Positions 1 through 9,269 are shown, numbered from the stretch's first letter. The stretch: DNA of 64,000 bases from Qipengyuania sp. HL-TH1 (GCF_036365825.1 NZ_CP142675.1:2736501-2800500), one strand, 5' to 3'. Notes: a model not told the origin generated them from the sequence alone. Made by a program: numbers and translations.

Positions 1-116
1 CGCTTGGCGCGCTTCACGCCGACGGCCACCTCATGCCGATCTTCATGGCGGTGGCATCGCTGTCGAACCTGAGCGAGCTGGTCGAGCGCAAGAACAGGCG
101 GGAGGCCCGTGGCTGA
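1..116 (+). CDS. SapC family protein, 3' end only
   Basis: The open frame from base 3 to the TGA at 114-116 encodes the last 37 residues of a protein. They include GHLMPIFMAVASLSNL followed by a basic tail, a pattern I recognise as the end of the SapC family. SapC proteins of sphingomonads and Caulobacter usually precede a cupin-like and a tryptophan-halogenase-like gene near TonB-dependent receptors, exactly as here. The role of SapC in such loci is not established. The stop overlaps the GTG start of the next gene by 8 bases, so the genes are probably co-transcribed. The 5' end lies outside the window. Confidence 0.7.
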   Translation, partial: LGALHADGHLMPIFMAVASLSNLSELVERKNRREARG

Positions 117-1140
117 AGCCGATCCTTCGATCTTCGCGCAGATGAAACCGGTCGAAGTGCGCGAAGCTGCGGACTTTGCCGCGCTTTCGGCGCTGCTCGA
201 CGAGGCCAGCGCGCCATTCGTGGTGCGCGGCCTGGTGAACGACTGGCCACTGGTTGCGGCTGGCCGCGATTCGCCCCGCGCGGCCCGGTCCTACCTGCTG
301 GACAAAGCGCATCCCGTGCCGTTCGAAGTGACGATCGGCCAGCCGGGGCGCGACGGCCGGCTGTTCTACGAAGACGATTTCGCCATGAATTTCCGCCAGG
401 CGCGCGGGAAACTGGCGGATATCTTCCGCGGCTTCGACGACAATGAAGGCCGCGCGGACGCGCCGGCAATCTACCTCACCTCGGTCGATATGAAGCTGTT
501 CTTCGACGGCCTGGCCGATGAAAACCCCTCCCCGGTCCGCGGCCGCGATCCGCGCGAAAGCATCTGGATCGGGACTGATACGCGCGTCGCGGCGCACAAT
601 GATTTTCCGCGCAATCTCGCCTGCTGCGCCGTCGGCCGGCGGCGCTTCACGGTGTTCCCGCCTGAACAGTTCCGCAATCTCTATATCGGTCCGCTGGAAA
701 ACACGCCCGCGGGCCGCGCGGTCAGTCTGGTCGACTTCCACGATCCGGACCTGGCAGCATTCCCCCGTTTCGCCGAGGCGCTGGCGCATGCCCGGATCGC
801 CGAACTCGAGCCGGGCGATGCGATCTACATCCCGTCGATGTGGTGGCACCATGTCGAAGGGCTGGAGGTCTTCAATGTCCTGGTGAATTACTGGTGGCGC
901 GACACGCCGGGTTTTCTGGGGCAGCCCCAGGACGCGCTCAACCACGCGATATGGGCGCTGCGCGATCTGCCGCAGGAGGAGCGGGCCTTCTGGCGGCAGC
1001 TGTTCGATCACTACGTGTTCGAGAACCCGCCCGAGGTGGCCGAGCATATTCCCGAACCGGCGCGCGGCATACTCGCGCCGCTTACCGCCGAAACCGCCAG
1101 CCGCATTCGCACCTTCCTGCTGAGGACACTGAACCGATGA
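109..1140 (+). CDS. Cupin-like (JmjC-type, cupin_8) dioxygenase family protein
   Basis: A 343-residue protein with GTG start overlapping the sapC stop. It fits the cupin_8/JmjC-like family of Fe(II)- and 2-oxoglutarate-dependent oxygenases. A metal-binding HxD occurs as H163-N-D165 and the distal histidine is H247 or H248 in MWWHHVEG, preceded by the typical ELEPGDAIYIPS strand. The substrate is unknown; related proteins hydroxylate protein side chains or small molecules. The next gene starts within its stop codon (ATGA), indicating translational coupling. An oxygenase role is inferred from the fold and metal ligands only. Confidence 0.8.
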   Translation: MAEADPSIFAQMKPVEVREAADFAALSALLDEASAPFVVRGLVNDWPLVAAGRDSPRAARSYLLDKAHPVPFEVTIGQPGRDGRLFYEDDFAMNFRQARGKLADIFRGFDDNEGRADAPAIYLTSVDMKLFFDGLADENPSPVRGRDPRESIWIGTDTRVAAHNDFPRNLACCAVGRRRFTVFPPEQFRNLYIGPLENTPAGRAVSLVDFHDPDLAAFPRFAEALAHARIAELEPGDAIYIPSMWWHHVEGLEVFNVLVNYWWRDTPGFLGQPQDALNHAIWALRDLPQEERAFWRQLFDHYVFENPPEVAEHIPEPARGILAPLTAETASRIRTFLLRTLNR

Positions 1141-2639
1141 GAAGCGATTTCAAACCCCGGCGCATCGTCGTGGCCGGCGGCGGCACCGCGGGCTGGATGG
1201 CTGCCGCGGCCATCGCCCACACCATGGGCGATGCGATCGATCTGACGCTGGTCGAAAGCGATGCCATCGGCACCGTCGGGGTCGGCGAGGCTACCATCCC
1301 TCCGCTGGTGCTGTTCAACCGCCTGATCGGCATAAGCGAGGCCGATTTCATGCGGGAAACGCAGGCCACCTTCAAACTCGGCATCGAATTCGAGAACTGG
1401 AAACGCGACGGCGAGAAATACTTCCATTCTTTCGGCAACACCGGGCGCGACCACTGGTCGGCCGGCTTCCAGCATTTCTGGGCCGAAGGGCGCGAACGCG
1501 GCCATACGGTCAGTTACGACGAATATTGCCTCGAGCTTGTCGCCGCCTACGCCAAGAAATTCGCCCATCTGCCCGAAAACGGCCTCAACTACGCCTATCA
1601 CCTGAACGCGACCGCATATGCCGCCTATCTGCGCCGCATCGCCGAACAGGCCGGGGCGAAGCGCGTCGAGGGCAAGATTGGCAAGGTCGATATCGATGGC
1701 GAGACGGGTAATATCGCGGCGATCGGCCTGGAGGACGGGACTCGCCTCGAAGGCGATCTGTTCGTCGATTGCACCGGGTTCCGCGCGTTGCTGATCGAAG
1801 GCGCGCTGCATGTCGGCTATGACGACTGGTCGCATTATCTGCCCTGCGACAGCGCGATCGCGGTGCAGACCGAACTGGCCGGCCCCCCGGTGCCCTACAC
1901 CCGCGCGATCGCGCATGATGCGGGATGGCAATGGCGCATTCCGCTGCAGCACCGGGGCGGAAACGGCATTGTCTATTGCAGCCGCTACCTGTCGCAGGAC
2001 GCCGCGCATGATCGCCTGATGTCGACGCTCGACGGCAAGCCGATCAGCGAACCGCGCGCAATCCCCTTCACCACCGGCGCACGGCGCAAGCAATGGCACC
2101 GCAACTGCATTGCCATCGGCCTGTCGTCCGGCTTCCTGGAACCGCTCGAATCGACGAGCATCCACCTGATCCAGCGGGCGGTCATCCGGCTGTTGCGGAT
2201 GATGCCGGCAGGCGATGTGAGCGAGCGCGACATTGCCGAATTCAACGACCAGCAGCTGACCGACATGATCCAGGTCCGCGACTTCCTGATCCTGCACTAC
2301 AAGGCCACCGAGCGGCGCGACAGCCCGTTCTGGCGTCAGTGCGCGACGATGGATATTCCCGACAGTCTGACCCAGAAGATCGAACTGTTCCGCGAAACCG
2401 GGCGCGTGTTCCGCAAGAACGAGGAACTGTTCGTCGAGAACAGCTGGATCCAGGTCATGCTGGGTCAGGGGATCATGCCGCGCGCCTTCCACCCGGTCGC
2501 CAAGAAGATGACCGACGAAGAGCTGGCGCATTTCCTCCAGACGCTGCGCGAGAAAGTGGCCCGCACCGTTGCGAACCTGCCCGACCACCATGCCTATGTC
2601 GCGCAATACTGCGGGGCAAAAACCGCCCAGGCAGCCTAG
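1137..2639 (+). CDS. Tryptophan halogenase family flavoprotein
   Basis: 500 residues, the usual size for flavin-dependent tryptophan halogenases. The FAD-binding GGGTAGWMAA lies near residue 15. The family WxWxIP signature is WQWRIP. A lysine in the catalytic position is K80 (PrnA K79) and candidate active-site acids are E335/E338 in LEPLESTS. The family uses FADH2, oxygen and halide to form HOCl held near the lysine. Copies in sapC/cupin loci next to sugar-uptake genes have no proven halogenation substrate, so the true reaction is open. ATG start overlaps the upstream stop by 4 bases. Confidence 0.88.
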   Translation: MRSDFKPRRIVVAGGGTAGWMAAAAIAHTMGDAIDLTLVESDAIGTVGVGEATIPPLVLFNRLIGISEADFMRETQATFKLGIEFENWKRDGEKYFHSFGNTGRDHWSAGFQHFWAEGRERGHTVSYDEYCLELVAAYAKKFAHLPENGLNYAYHLNATAYAAYLRRIAEQAGAKRVEGKIGKVDIDGETGNIAAIGLEDGTRLEGDLFVDCTGFRALLIEGALHVGYDDWSHYLPCDSAIAVQTELAGPPVPYTRAIAHDAGWQWRIPLQHRGGNGIVYCSRYLSQDAAHDRLMSTLDGKPISEPRAIPFTTGARRKQWHRNCIAIGLSSGFLEPLESTSIHLIQRAVIRLLRMMPAGDVSERDIAEFNDQQLTDMIQVRDFLILHYKATERRDSPFWRQCATMDIPDSLTQKIELFRETGRVFRKNEELFVENSWIQVMLGQGIMPRAFHPVAKKMTDEELAHFLQTLREKVARTVANLPDHHAYVAQYCGAKTAQAA

Positions 2640-2704
2640 ACCGGGGTTCAATGCCCGGCCGGTTCGTATTAGCACGGTCTGAGTTTCGGGGGGTTAGCTA
2701 TTCC

Positions 2705-3766
2705 ATGGGCCGGCGGCGCCAGTCAGTGACCATCAAGCACGTCGCAGCCGATGCGGGGGTTTCCCTGCAGACGGTCAGCCGCGTGATCAACAAGGAACCG
2801 AACGTACGCCCGGCCATGAAGGAGCGCGTTCAGGCGAGCATCGACAAGCTGGGATATGTCCCCTCGATCGCGGCGCAGCGGATGAGCGGATCGCGGTCCT
2901 ACCTGATCCTGGCGATCAACGACCGGGACCGCACGATTGCCGATTGGCGGGCCCGCGATGGCCGCGACTGGGTCGACCAGATGCTGCTCGGCGGCATGCT
3001 GACCGCGGCCGAGCGCGGCTACCGGATGATCTTCGAACTGATCGATACGCACAGCGACCATGTGGAGCGCGAACTCGGCGCGGCGATCGCGGCTTTGCAG
3101 CCCGACGGCGTTATCGTCACACCGCCGCATTCGGAAAACCCGCAGATCACCGGCTTGCTGGCCGAAAACGGCATTCCGTTTGCGCGCATCGGCTCGAAGG
3201 AGGATGGGCCAGGTATCGCCATGACCATGGGCGACGAGCTGCTCGCGGGCAAAGCCACCGACCATCTTATCGAACTGGGCCACATGCGCATCGGCTTTAT
3301 CGCGGGGCCGGACGAATACAGCCTGGCGGGCTGGCGCACCGATGGCTGGCGCGAAGCGATGGGGAATGCCGAGCTCGATTGCGAAGACCTGCTCGAACAG
3401 GGCGATTTCGGCTTCGAAAGCGGGCTTGCCGCAGCGCAGGCTTTGCTCGACCGCGAAAATCCCCCGACGGCGATCATCGCCAGCAGCGACCAAATGGCTC
3501 TGGCAGCGCTCGATGTGGCCAAGGAACGCGGCCTCCACGTCCCGCGCGATCTGTCGATCGTCAGTTTCGACAACACACCCATCGTGCGCTTCGCCACGCC
3601 GTCGCTCACTGCCGTCGACCAGCCGATTGCGCGCACTGCCGCACGGGCGGTCGAATTGCTGATCGATTTCAACAAGCATGGCGCGCCCCAGGCGCCGGTG
3701 GTGGTCGAAGGCGAGCTGATCGTCCGTGCCTCCACGGCCCGCGCGCCCACGCGTTCCCGCACTTGA
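2705..3766 (+). CDS. LacI family transcriptional regulator
   Basis: 353 residues. An N-terminal LacI/GalR helix-turn-helix is at residues about 9-30 (VAADAGVSLQTVSRVIN), then a hinge helix (YVPSIAAQRM) and a periplasmic-binding-like sugar sensor. The fold ends with the typical DLSIVSFDNTPIVRFATPSLTAVDQP block. I chose the ATG at 2705 because it leaves the usual short arm before the HTH; the frame is open far upstream as a shadow of the halogenase. Its likely targets are the adjacent transporter and GH3 genes, with a palindromic site at 4996-5009. A glucose or beta-glucoside ligand is inferred from context. Confidence 0.92.
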   Translation: MGRRRQSVTIKHVAADAGVSLQTVSRVINKEPNVRPAMKERVQASIDKLGYVPSIAAQRMSGSRSYLILAINDRDRTIADWRARDGRDWVDQMLLGGMLTAAERGYRMIFELIDTHSDHVERELGAAIAALQPDGVIVTPPHSENPQITGLLAENGIPFARIGSKEDGPGIAMTMGDELLAGKATDHLIELGHMRIGFIAGPDEYSLAGWRTDGWREAMGNAELDCEDLLEQGDFGFESGLAAAQALLDRENPPTAIIASSDQMALAALDVAKERGLHVPRDLSIVSFDNTPIVRFATPSLTAVDQPIARTAARAVELLIDFNKHGAPQAPVVVEGELIVRASTARAPTRSRT

Positions 3767-4962
3767 GCCGGGACGCGGGCATAACCCAATCGCGCCGGTT
3801 CCTGTGGCTTTACGCGCTCGCGGTAGCCGGCGGCGCGGTATCCTACGTTCCGTTCCTCACCCTGCTGCTGCCTCTCAGAGCCAGCGACATGGCCAGCGCG
3901 GGCACGATCGATCTGCTAGCTTACGCCGCCTTCGCCGGGGCGATTGCCGCGAGTTGTGCCAATATCGGCTTCGGCTGGCTGAGCGATGTGACGCGCCGGC
4001 GCAAACCGTGGATCGTCGCCGGGATGCTCTCGTCGAGCCTGCTGTTGCTGTGCGTGCCCCTTGCGCAGGACCGGACCCAGCTGCTGATCGCGATCGTCGC
4101 GTGGCAATTGGCGGTGAACATGATGCTCGCGCCGCTGGCGGCCTGGGCCGGGGATGTCGTGCCCGACAATCAGAAAGGCTTTCTCGGCGGCCTGCTGGCC
4201 TTCGCGCCGACGCTGGGTGCGCTGTCGGGGGCCTTCGTGACCATCCCGGGGCTGGCCGGACCGGACCTGCGCCTTGGCCTCGTCGCGGGACTGGTCGTGG
4301 TGATGGTGCTGCCGGTGGTGGTGTTCGGCCGTCCGCGGGCGATGCCGCATCTGATGGCGGACAAGCCGGCAAGCCCGCATGGGCATCGCCGGGCGGCCCG
4401 CGACATGGTCGCCCGGATGTGGCTCGCCCGGCTGCTCGTCCAGATCGCCGAAGCGACCATGTTCGCCTATCTGCTGGTGTGGATATCGGGGATCGAGCCG
4501 GATTTCGGCGATAGTGACACTGCGCGGATCTTCGCGCTCGTGCTCGGCCTGTCGGTGCCGCTAGCCCTGCTTGCCGGCCGCTGGTCCGATATCCGCAGCC
4601 GTCCGATCCTGCCACTGGTGCTGGGTTCGGGGATCGGCAGCATCGGTCTTGCCATCATGGCCCTGTCAGGAGGGCTTGCCGGGGCGCTTTTCGGCTATGT
4701 CGTCTTCGGCTTGTCGACCAGCGTATTCCTGGCGCTGCATTCCAGCCAGACGCTGAGGTTTCTTCCCAAACCTGCACGGCGCGGCCGCGATCTCGGCTTT
4801 TTCAACCTCACCAACACGGTGCCCAGCCTGATCATGCCATGGCTGACGCTGGCCATGGTCCCGGTGTTCGGTTTCAGCGGGCTCTTCTGGGTTCTTGCCG
4901 GGCTCGCCGCGCTGGCAACGCTCCTGCTGGCAACCAGGCTGCGCGGTGAAAACGCCGCTTGA
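3763..4962 (+). CDS. MFS transporter, probable sugar or glycoside permease
   Basis: A TTG start at 3763 overlaps the regulator stop (TTGA) and gives a 399-residue protein with about 12 hydrophobic segments. The loop after helix 2 (GWLSDVTRRRKPW) matches the MFS GxLxDRxGRRxP-type signature. A central basic loop (residues about 195-215) separates two six-helix halves. No ATG gives a better start, because upstream sequence is out of frame within the LacI gene. Position between a LacI regulator and a GH3 glucosidase suggests uptake of an oligosaccharide or glucoside. Substrate cannot be read from sequence. Confidence 0.85.
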   Translation: MSRDAGITQSRRFLWLYALAVAGGAVSYVPFLTLLLPLRASDMASAGTIDLLAYAAFAGAIAASCANIGFGWLSDVTRRRKPWIVAGMLSSSLLLLCVPLAQDRTQLLIAIVAWQLAVNMMLAPLAAWAGDVVPDNQKGFLGGLLAFAPTLGALSGAFVTIPGLAGPDLRLGLVAGLVVVMVLPVVVFGRPRAMPHLMADKPASPHGHRRAARDMVARMWLARLLVQIAEATMFAYLLVWISGIEPDFGDSDTARIFALVLGLSVPLALLAGRWSDIRSRPILPLVLGSGIGSIGLAIMALSGGLAGALFGYVVFGLSTSVFLALHSSQTLRFLPKPARRGRDLGFFNLTNTVPSLIMPWLTLAMVPVFGFSGLFWVLAGLAALATLLLATRLRGENAA

Positions 4963-4995
4963 TTTTACCGGATACGCGTGGCACCCCAGCCCGAT

Positions 4996-5009
4996 TGATA
5001 ACGTTCTCA
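4996..5009. promoter_or_regulatory. Palindromic LacI-type operator
   Basis: TGATAACGTTCTCA is a near-perfect palindrome centred on AACGTT, the CG-centred form typical of LacI/GalR operators. It lies 23 bp before the GH3 start codon and 33 bp after the MFS gene, beside a LacI gene. Only one pair of positions (T4999/C5006) breaks the symmetry. Repressor binding is inferred. Confidence 0.65.
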
Positions 5010-5031
5010 TTTGAACAAGGGAGCGGGAGGG

Positions 5032-7425
5032 ATGGCTGGAATGAGAACGTTTTTACTAGCGACGGCTGCCGCAATCGGGCTGGCGGGATGCACCACGGTT
5101 CCCGCCCCTGCCGCGAGCGCACCGCCGGCGCAAACCGCGCCCGTCGCCGATGAAGATGCGCGCATTGCCGATCTCGTCGCGCGGATGAGCCTCGAGCGCA
5201 AGGTCGCGCAGCTGATCCAGCCGCAGATCGGGTCCTTCACTGCGGCAGACATGCGCCGCTATCGCTTCGGCAGCTATCTCAATGGCGGAAACCGCGGCCC
5301 CTATGGCGATGAATTCGCCCCGGCCTCGCAATGGCTGCGCCATGCCGATGAAATGTATCTCGCCTCGGTAGAGCCGCTCGCAGGCGGAGAACCCGTCATC
5401 CCGACCATGTGGGGCACCGATGCGGTGCACGGCCATACCAATGTCGTGGGGGCGACCATCTTTCCGCACAACATCGGCCTGGGCGCGGCGCGCGATCCCG
5501 ATCTCGTCCGCCAGATCGGCGAAGCGACCGCCGTCGAGATCGAGGTGACCGGAATCGACTGGAATTTCTCGCCCACCGTCGCCGTCGCCCGCGACGACCG
5601 CTGGGGCCGGACCTATGAAAGCTATTCCGAAGATCCCGCCATCGTAGCCCCCCTTGGCGCAGCACTCGTCGAAGGTCTGCAGGGGCGGAAGGGCGAAGCC
5701 GACCGTCTCGGCGCCGGACACGTCATTGCCACCGCCAAGCATTTCTTTGGCGATGGCGGGACCGAGCAGGGGGTCGACCAGGGCGAGGTCACCGGGGACA
5801 TCGAAGCGCTGAAGGCGATCCATGCCGCGCCATACCCCGCGACGATCGATGCGGGCGTCGAAGCGATCATGGCCAGCTTCAATTCGATCAACGGCGTCAA
5901 GATGCATGGCAACAAGATGCTGCTTACCGATGTCCTGCGCGGCGAGCTGGGCTTCGACGGGCTCGTGGTCGGCGACTGGAACGGCCACGGCCAGGTTGCC
6001 GGCTGCACCAATACCGATTGCCCCCAATCGCTGCTCGCCGGGCTCGACATCTACATGGTGCCCGACGACTGGAAGGGCCTGTACGAAACGCTGATCGCCC
6101 AGGTCCGGGATGGCACCATCCCGGTGCCGGTCCTCGACGAAGCCGTCAGCCGTATCCTCCGCGTCAAGATGCGCGCCGGCCTGCTGGACGAATTCGCCCA
6201 GCCGTCCGCGCGGCCCAATGCCGGCGAATACCATTTGCTGGGCTCGCCCGAGCACCGCGCGATCGCCCGCGAGGCGGTCGCCAAATCGCAGGTCCTGCTG
6301 AAGAACGACGGTGTGCTGCCGCTGGCCGAAGGCGCCGACATCCTCGTCGCCGGGAGCGCTGCCGACAGCATCGCGCAGGCCGCGGGCGGATGGACGCTCA
6401 CCTGGCAGGGCGGGCTTGAACTCGCGAACGCAGAACATTTCCCCGGCGCGACCTCGATCTGGCAGGGGCTCAAGGACGCTGCCGCAGCGCGTGGCGGCAG
6501 TGCCACTCTGTCGGTCGATGGGACCTATGCCGCCAAACCCGACGCCGCGATCGTGGTCTTCGGCGAAGAACCCTATGCCGAATTCGCCGGCGACCGGAAG
6601 CACCTCGGCTTCTCCGACGAAGAGGGGCTCGGCCTGCTGCGCAAGTTCGCAGCCGAAGGCGTACCCACGGTCGCCGTGTTCCTGTCGGGCCGCCCGATGT
6701 GGATGAACCGCGAACTCAATTTGGCCGACGCCTTTGTCGCCAGCTGGCTTCCGGGCAGCGAGGGCGCGGGTGTTGCCGATGTCCTCACCGGCGCGGTGCC
6801 GGTCACGGGCAAACTCGGCTTCAGCTGGCCCGAACGCTGCGATTATGGCCCGCTCAACAGCCCCGAAGGCGCGCTTTTCCCGGTGGGCTACGGCCGTTCG
6901 CTGGCGGACACCGCGCCGCTGCGCAAGCTCGACGAGAATTGCGCTCCGCTCGAACAGGGGCCCGCGCTCGACTGGTATGTCAACGGCCGCCTCGCCGACG
7001 GCGTGCTGGCCAATACCGCGAGTGGCAAGCTCGACAATCTGCGCGGCGAAGCGGGCGGGATCACCGCCATGGGCCTCGACCGGAGCGCGCAGGAAGACGC
7101 GCGGAGCGTAACCTTCGCGCCGGGCGCCGCGCTCGAACTGTCGCAGGGCGGCGGCAACAGCGGCTACGGCTACCGCATCCTCTACGCCGTCACCGATCGG
7201 CCCGAGGCCCCCGTCACGCTCGCGGTCGGTTCGGGCGAACCGCTCGACATCACGCAGCAGCTGGCAGTCGCAGCGGGCAAGAGCTGGCGGGAGATGATCA
7301 TCACCGGCGCTTGCACCACCGATCTCGGCCCGACGCTGACCTTCGCATCGCAGGGCGCTTTCGCGCTGAGCATCGGGACCATCGTGCGCGAGGAATTTGC
7401 AGACGGAACCGACTGTTCGTTCTGA
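5032..7425 (+). CDS. Glycoside hydrolase family 3 lipoprotein, exo-beta-glucosidase
   Basis: 797 residues from ATG 5032, which has GGGAG 8 bases upstream; ATG 5041 and TTG 5011 are alternatives. A signal peptide with lipobox LAGC near residue 19 predicts a lipoprotein. The N-terminal GH3 barrel contains GTDAVHGHTNV, the KHFFGDGGTEQG substrate loop and nucleophile D315 in LVVGDWNG. A GH3 C-terminal domain follows, then an ExoP-like beta domain from about residue 630. The architecture matches exo-1,3/1,4-beta-glucanases that release glucose from beta-glucans or cellodextrins. With the sugar permeases on both sides it probably feeds glucose uptake under LacI control. Confidence 0.9.
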   Translation: MAGMRTFLLATAAAIGLAGCTTVPAPAASAPPAQTAPVADEDARIADLVARMSLERKVAQLIQPQIGSFTAADMRRYRFGSYLNGGNRGPYGDEFAPASQWLRHADEMYLASVEPLAGGEPVIPTMWGTDAVHGHTNVVGATIFPHNIGLGAARDPDLVRQIGEATAVEIEVTGIDWNFSPTVAVARDDRWGRTYESYSEDPAIVAPLGAALVEGLQGRKGEADRLGAGHVIATAKHFFGDGGTEQGVDQGEVTGDIEALKAIHAAPYPATIDAGVEAIMASFNSINGVKMHGNKMLLTDVLRGELGFDGLVVGDWNGHGQVAGCTNTDCPQSLLAGLDIYMVPDDWKGLYETLIAQVRDGTIPVPVLDEAVSRILRVKMRAGLLDEFAQPSARPNAGEYHLLGSPEHRAIAREAVAKSQVLLKNDGVLPLAEGADILVAGSAADSIAQAAGGWTLTWQGGLELANAEHFPGATSIWQGLKDAAAARGGSATLSVDGTYAAKPDAAIVVFGEEPYAEFAGDRKHLGFSDEEGLGLLRKFAAEGVPTVAVFLSGRPMWMNRELNLADAFVASWLPGSEGAGVADVLTGAVPVTGKLGFSWPERCDYGPLNSPEGALFPVGYGRSLADTAPLRKLDENCAPLEQGPALDWYVNGRLADGVLANTASGKLDNLRGEAGGITAMGLDRSAQEDARSVTFAPGAALELSQGGGNSGYGYRILYAVTDRPEAPVTLAVGSGEPLDITQQLAVAAGKSWREMIITGACTTDLGPTLTFASQGAFALSIGTIVREEFADGTDCSF
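5042..5055. promoter_or_regulatory. Possible second LacI-type operator inside the GH3 start
   Basis: TGAGAACGTTTTTA repeats the left half of the site at 4996-5009 exactly in consensus form (TGAGAACGTT) with a weaker right half. The two centres are 46 bp apart, about 4.4 helical turns. It overlaps codons 4-8 of the GH3 gene. Coding constraint could also explain the match. Confidence 0.35.
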
Positions 7426-7440
7426 GCAGGCCGGTCCAAA

Positions 7441-7477
7441 CTCCCGGCGTGAGGCGGCACGCGCCTGAGACCGGGAG
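7441..7477 (+). other. GC-rich hairpin between GH3 and permease genes
   Basis: CTCCCGG at 7441-7447 pairs with CCGGGAG at 7471-7477, and inner GGCG/CGCC can extend the stem. No T-run follows, so it is not a typical intrinsic terminator. It may stabilise or attenuate the polycistronic mRNA. Confidence 0.35.
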
Positions 7478-7536
7478 CCATAGAATACAAACCGGGCCCC
7501 ACCAGGGTCGCACCGGGTCTTGGGAGGATAACTGAC

Positions 7537-8835
7537 ATGGCACTGGCACCCGACGCCGCAACGAGCGCAATTCCCGCTTCGATCGAGGACGACAGGCCGC
7601 CGGTCGACGCACCGGGCCTGCAGTATTTCGTATTCGGCCTGTTCTTCATCTTCGGCGGTATCACGTCGCTCAACGACGTGATCATCCCCAAGCTGAAGGA
7701 ACTGTTCACGCTCAACTGGACCGAAGCGATGCTGGTCCAGTTCTGCTTCTTCGCCGCCTATGCGATTATCGGCATACCGGGCGCGAAACTGGTCAAGAAG
7801 ATCGGCTACATGCGCGGCGCGGTCGCGGGCCTGCTTACCATGATGGCGGGCTGCCTGCTGTTCATCCCGGCCAGCCAGACAGCGACCTATGCGATCTTCC
7901 TGTTCGCGCTGTTCGTCCTCGCCAGCGGTGTGGTGATCGTCCAGGTCGTCGCGAACCCGCTGATCAGCCTGCTCGGCCCGCCCAGCACCACGCACAGCCG
8001 GCTGACCTTCGCGCAGGCGTTCAATTCGCTCGGCACCACCATTTTCCCGATCGTCGGGGCGGCGCTCATCCTTGGCAGCCTGGCCACGATCAGCGCCGAC
8101 CAATTGTCCGGCGCCGACCTCCAGGCCTATCGCCAGGCGGAAAGCGAGGCGATCTGGCAGGGCTATCTCGGCCTGGCAGCGCTGATTGCGCTGGTCGCTC
8201 TCACGGTCTGGCTGTTCCGCAACCGCCTGCAGGGCGAAACGCACGAAGCCTCCGAAGGGCTCGCCGGGCTCGACCTGCTGAAGCGCGGCCGCTTCGGCTA
8301 TGGCGCGCTGTGCATCTTCCTTTACGTCGGCGCCGAAGTGTCGATCGGCTCGGTAATCATCAATTACCTGTCCGGAGAACGCGTGCTGGGTCAGCCCGAA
8401 AGCGTGATCGGTTGGATGATCGGCCTGTATTGGGGCGGCGCGATGATCGGCCGGTTCATCGGATCGGTGTTCCTGCGCCTGTTCAGCCCGGGCAAGATCC
8501 TTGCCTTCAACGCCGCTGGCGCCATCGCACTGATCGTGATCTCGACCACCAGCAGCGGTTCCATCGCCGCTTACAGCTTGCTCGCCGTGGGTCTGATGAA
8601 CTCGATCATGTTCCCGACGATCTTCTCGCTCGCCTGCGAAAAACTGGGCCCGCGCGCAGCAGACGGTTCGGGCATCATCAACGTGGCGATCTGCGGCGGC
8701 GCTATCGTTCCCCTCATCTACGGGGTCGTGGCCGATGCTACGGGCGGAGATCTGGCCGTGGCGATGATCATCCCGATCATCTGCTACGCAATCATCGCCG
8801 GGTTTGGCGTCTTTGCGAGGAAGCCCGCCAGCTAG
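7537..8835 (+). CDS. FucP/GluP-type sugar:proton symporter (MFS)
   Basis: 432 residues, about 12 membrane segments after a soluble N-terminus of some 25 residues. The stretch LQYFVFGLFFIFGGITSLND at the first helix and QVVANPLISLLGPP in helix 5 are typical of the L-fucose/glucose-galactose permease family. GGAGG at 7522-7526 is a good ribosome site. It follows the GH3 gene by 111 bp in the same direction, so it probably imports the glucose or other monosaccharide released by that enzyme. Fucose or N-acetylglucosamine are possible substrates. Confidence 0.85.
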   Translation: MALAPDAATSAIPASIEDDRPPVDAPGLQYFVFGLFFIFGGITSLNDVIIPKLKELFTLNWTEAMLVQFCFFAAYAIIGIPGAKLVKKIGYMRGAVAGLLTMMAGCLLFIPASQTATYAIFLFALFVLASGVVIVQVVANPLISLLGPPSTTHSRLTFAQAFNSLGTTIFPIVGAALILGSLATISADQLSGADLQAYRQAESEAIWQGYLGLAALIALVALTVWLFRNRLQGETHEASEGLAGLDLLKRGRFGYGALCIFLYVGAEVSIGSVIINYLSGERVLGQPESVIGWMIGLYWGGAMIGRFIGSVFLRLFSPGKILAFNAAGAIALIVISTTSSGSIAAYSLLAVGLMNSIMFPTIFSLACEKLGPRAADGSGIINVAICGGAIVPLIYGVVADATGGDLAVAMIIPIICYAIIAGFGVFARKPAS

Positions 8836-8979
8836 GACTTGGCGGTCGGGAATGGCTTGAGGGCACGACATCGGCCTGGGCCTCCATCCCGGGCAGATGC
8901 AACAGGCGCTCCGAACTCGGTCGCAAGGTGACCGCCGTCAGCGGATTCGTCCGCGCCCACCCGAGACGCGGCGTGACGG

Positions 8980-9249
8980 TCAACGCCGCTTGGCGAACAA
9001 ATCCACCAGTTCCTCGAACTTTTCGCGCTGGTCGGCCTCGTCGCCGCTGGCGATGGCTTCGGCTACGCAGCAGGCGGCATGATCCTTCAGGATCTGCGTT
9101 TCCACCTTGGCGAGCGCGGATTTTACCGCCTGCAGCTGATGGAGAATATCCATGCAGTAACGGTCATCCTCGATCATCTGCGCGAGGCCGCGCACCTGCC
9201 CCGCGATCCGGTTCAGCCGATTGATTTTTGCGGTCTTTGCGTCAGCCAT
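8980..9249 (-). CDS. csoR: CsoR-type copper-sensing repressor
   Basis: 89 residues of the all-helical CsoR/RcnR/FrmR family. The Cu(I) ligands of CsoR are present with exact spacing: C32, H57 and C61 (YCMDIL and HAACC). That spacing favours CsoR over RcnR or FrmR. The start RLNRIAGQVRGL is diagnostic for the family. It is divergent from copA with 80 bp between start codons, and a symmetric site at 9270-9286 lies in that space. Copper binding should release DNA and open copA-copB transcription. Confidence 0.9.
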   Translation of the reverse strand: MADAKTAKINRLNRIAGQVRGLAQMIEDDRYCMDILHQLQAVKSALAKVETQILKDHAACCVAEAIASGDEADQREKFEELVDLFAKRR

Positions 9250-9269
9250 GGCCCAAGTGTCCGATTGTC

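Noticed and set aside
1011..2675. 554-codon minus-strand frame opposite the halogenase gene
   Set aside because: Shadow frame; the plus strand carries clear FAD and WxWxIP motifs.
5056..8871. 1271-codon open frame on the minus strand opposite the GH3 and permease genes
   Set aside because: It mirrors codon bias of the real plus-strand genes, is rich in Arg/Asp/His and contains no recognisable domain.
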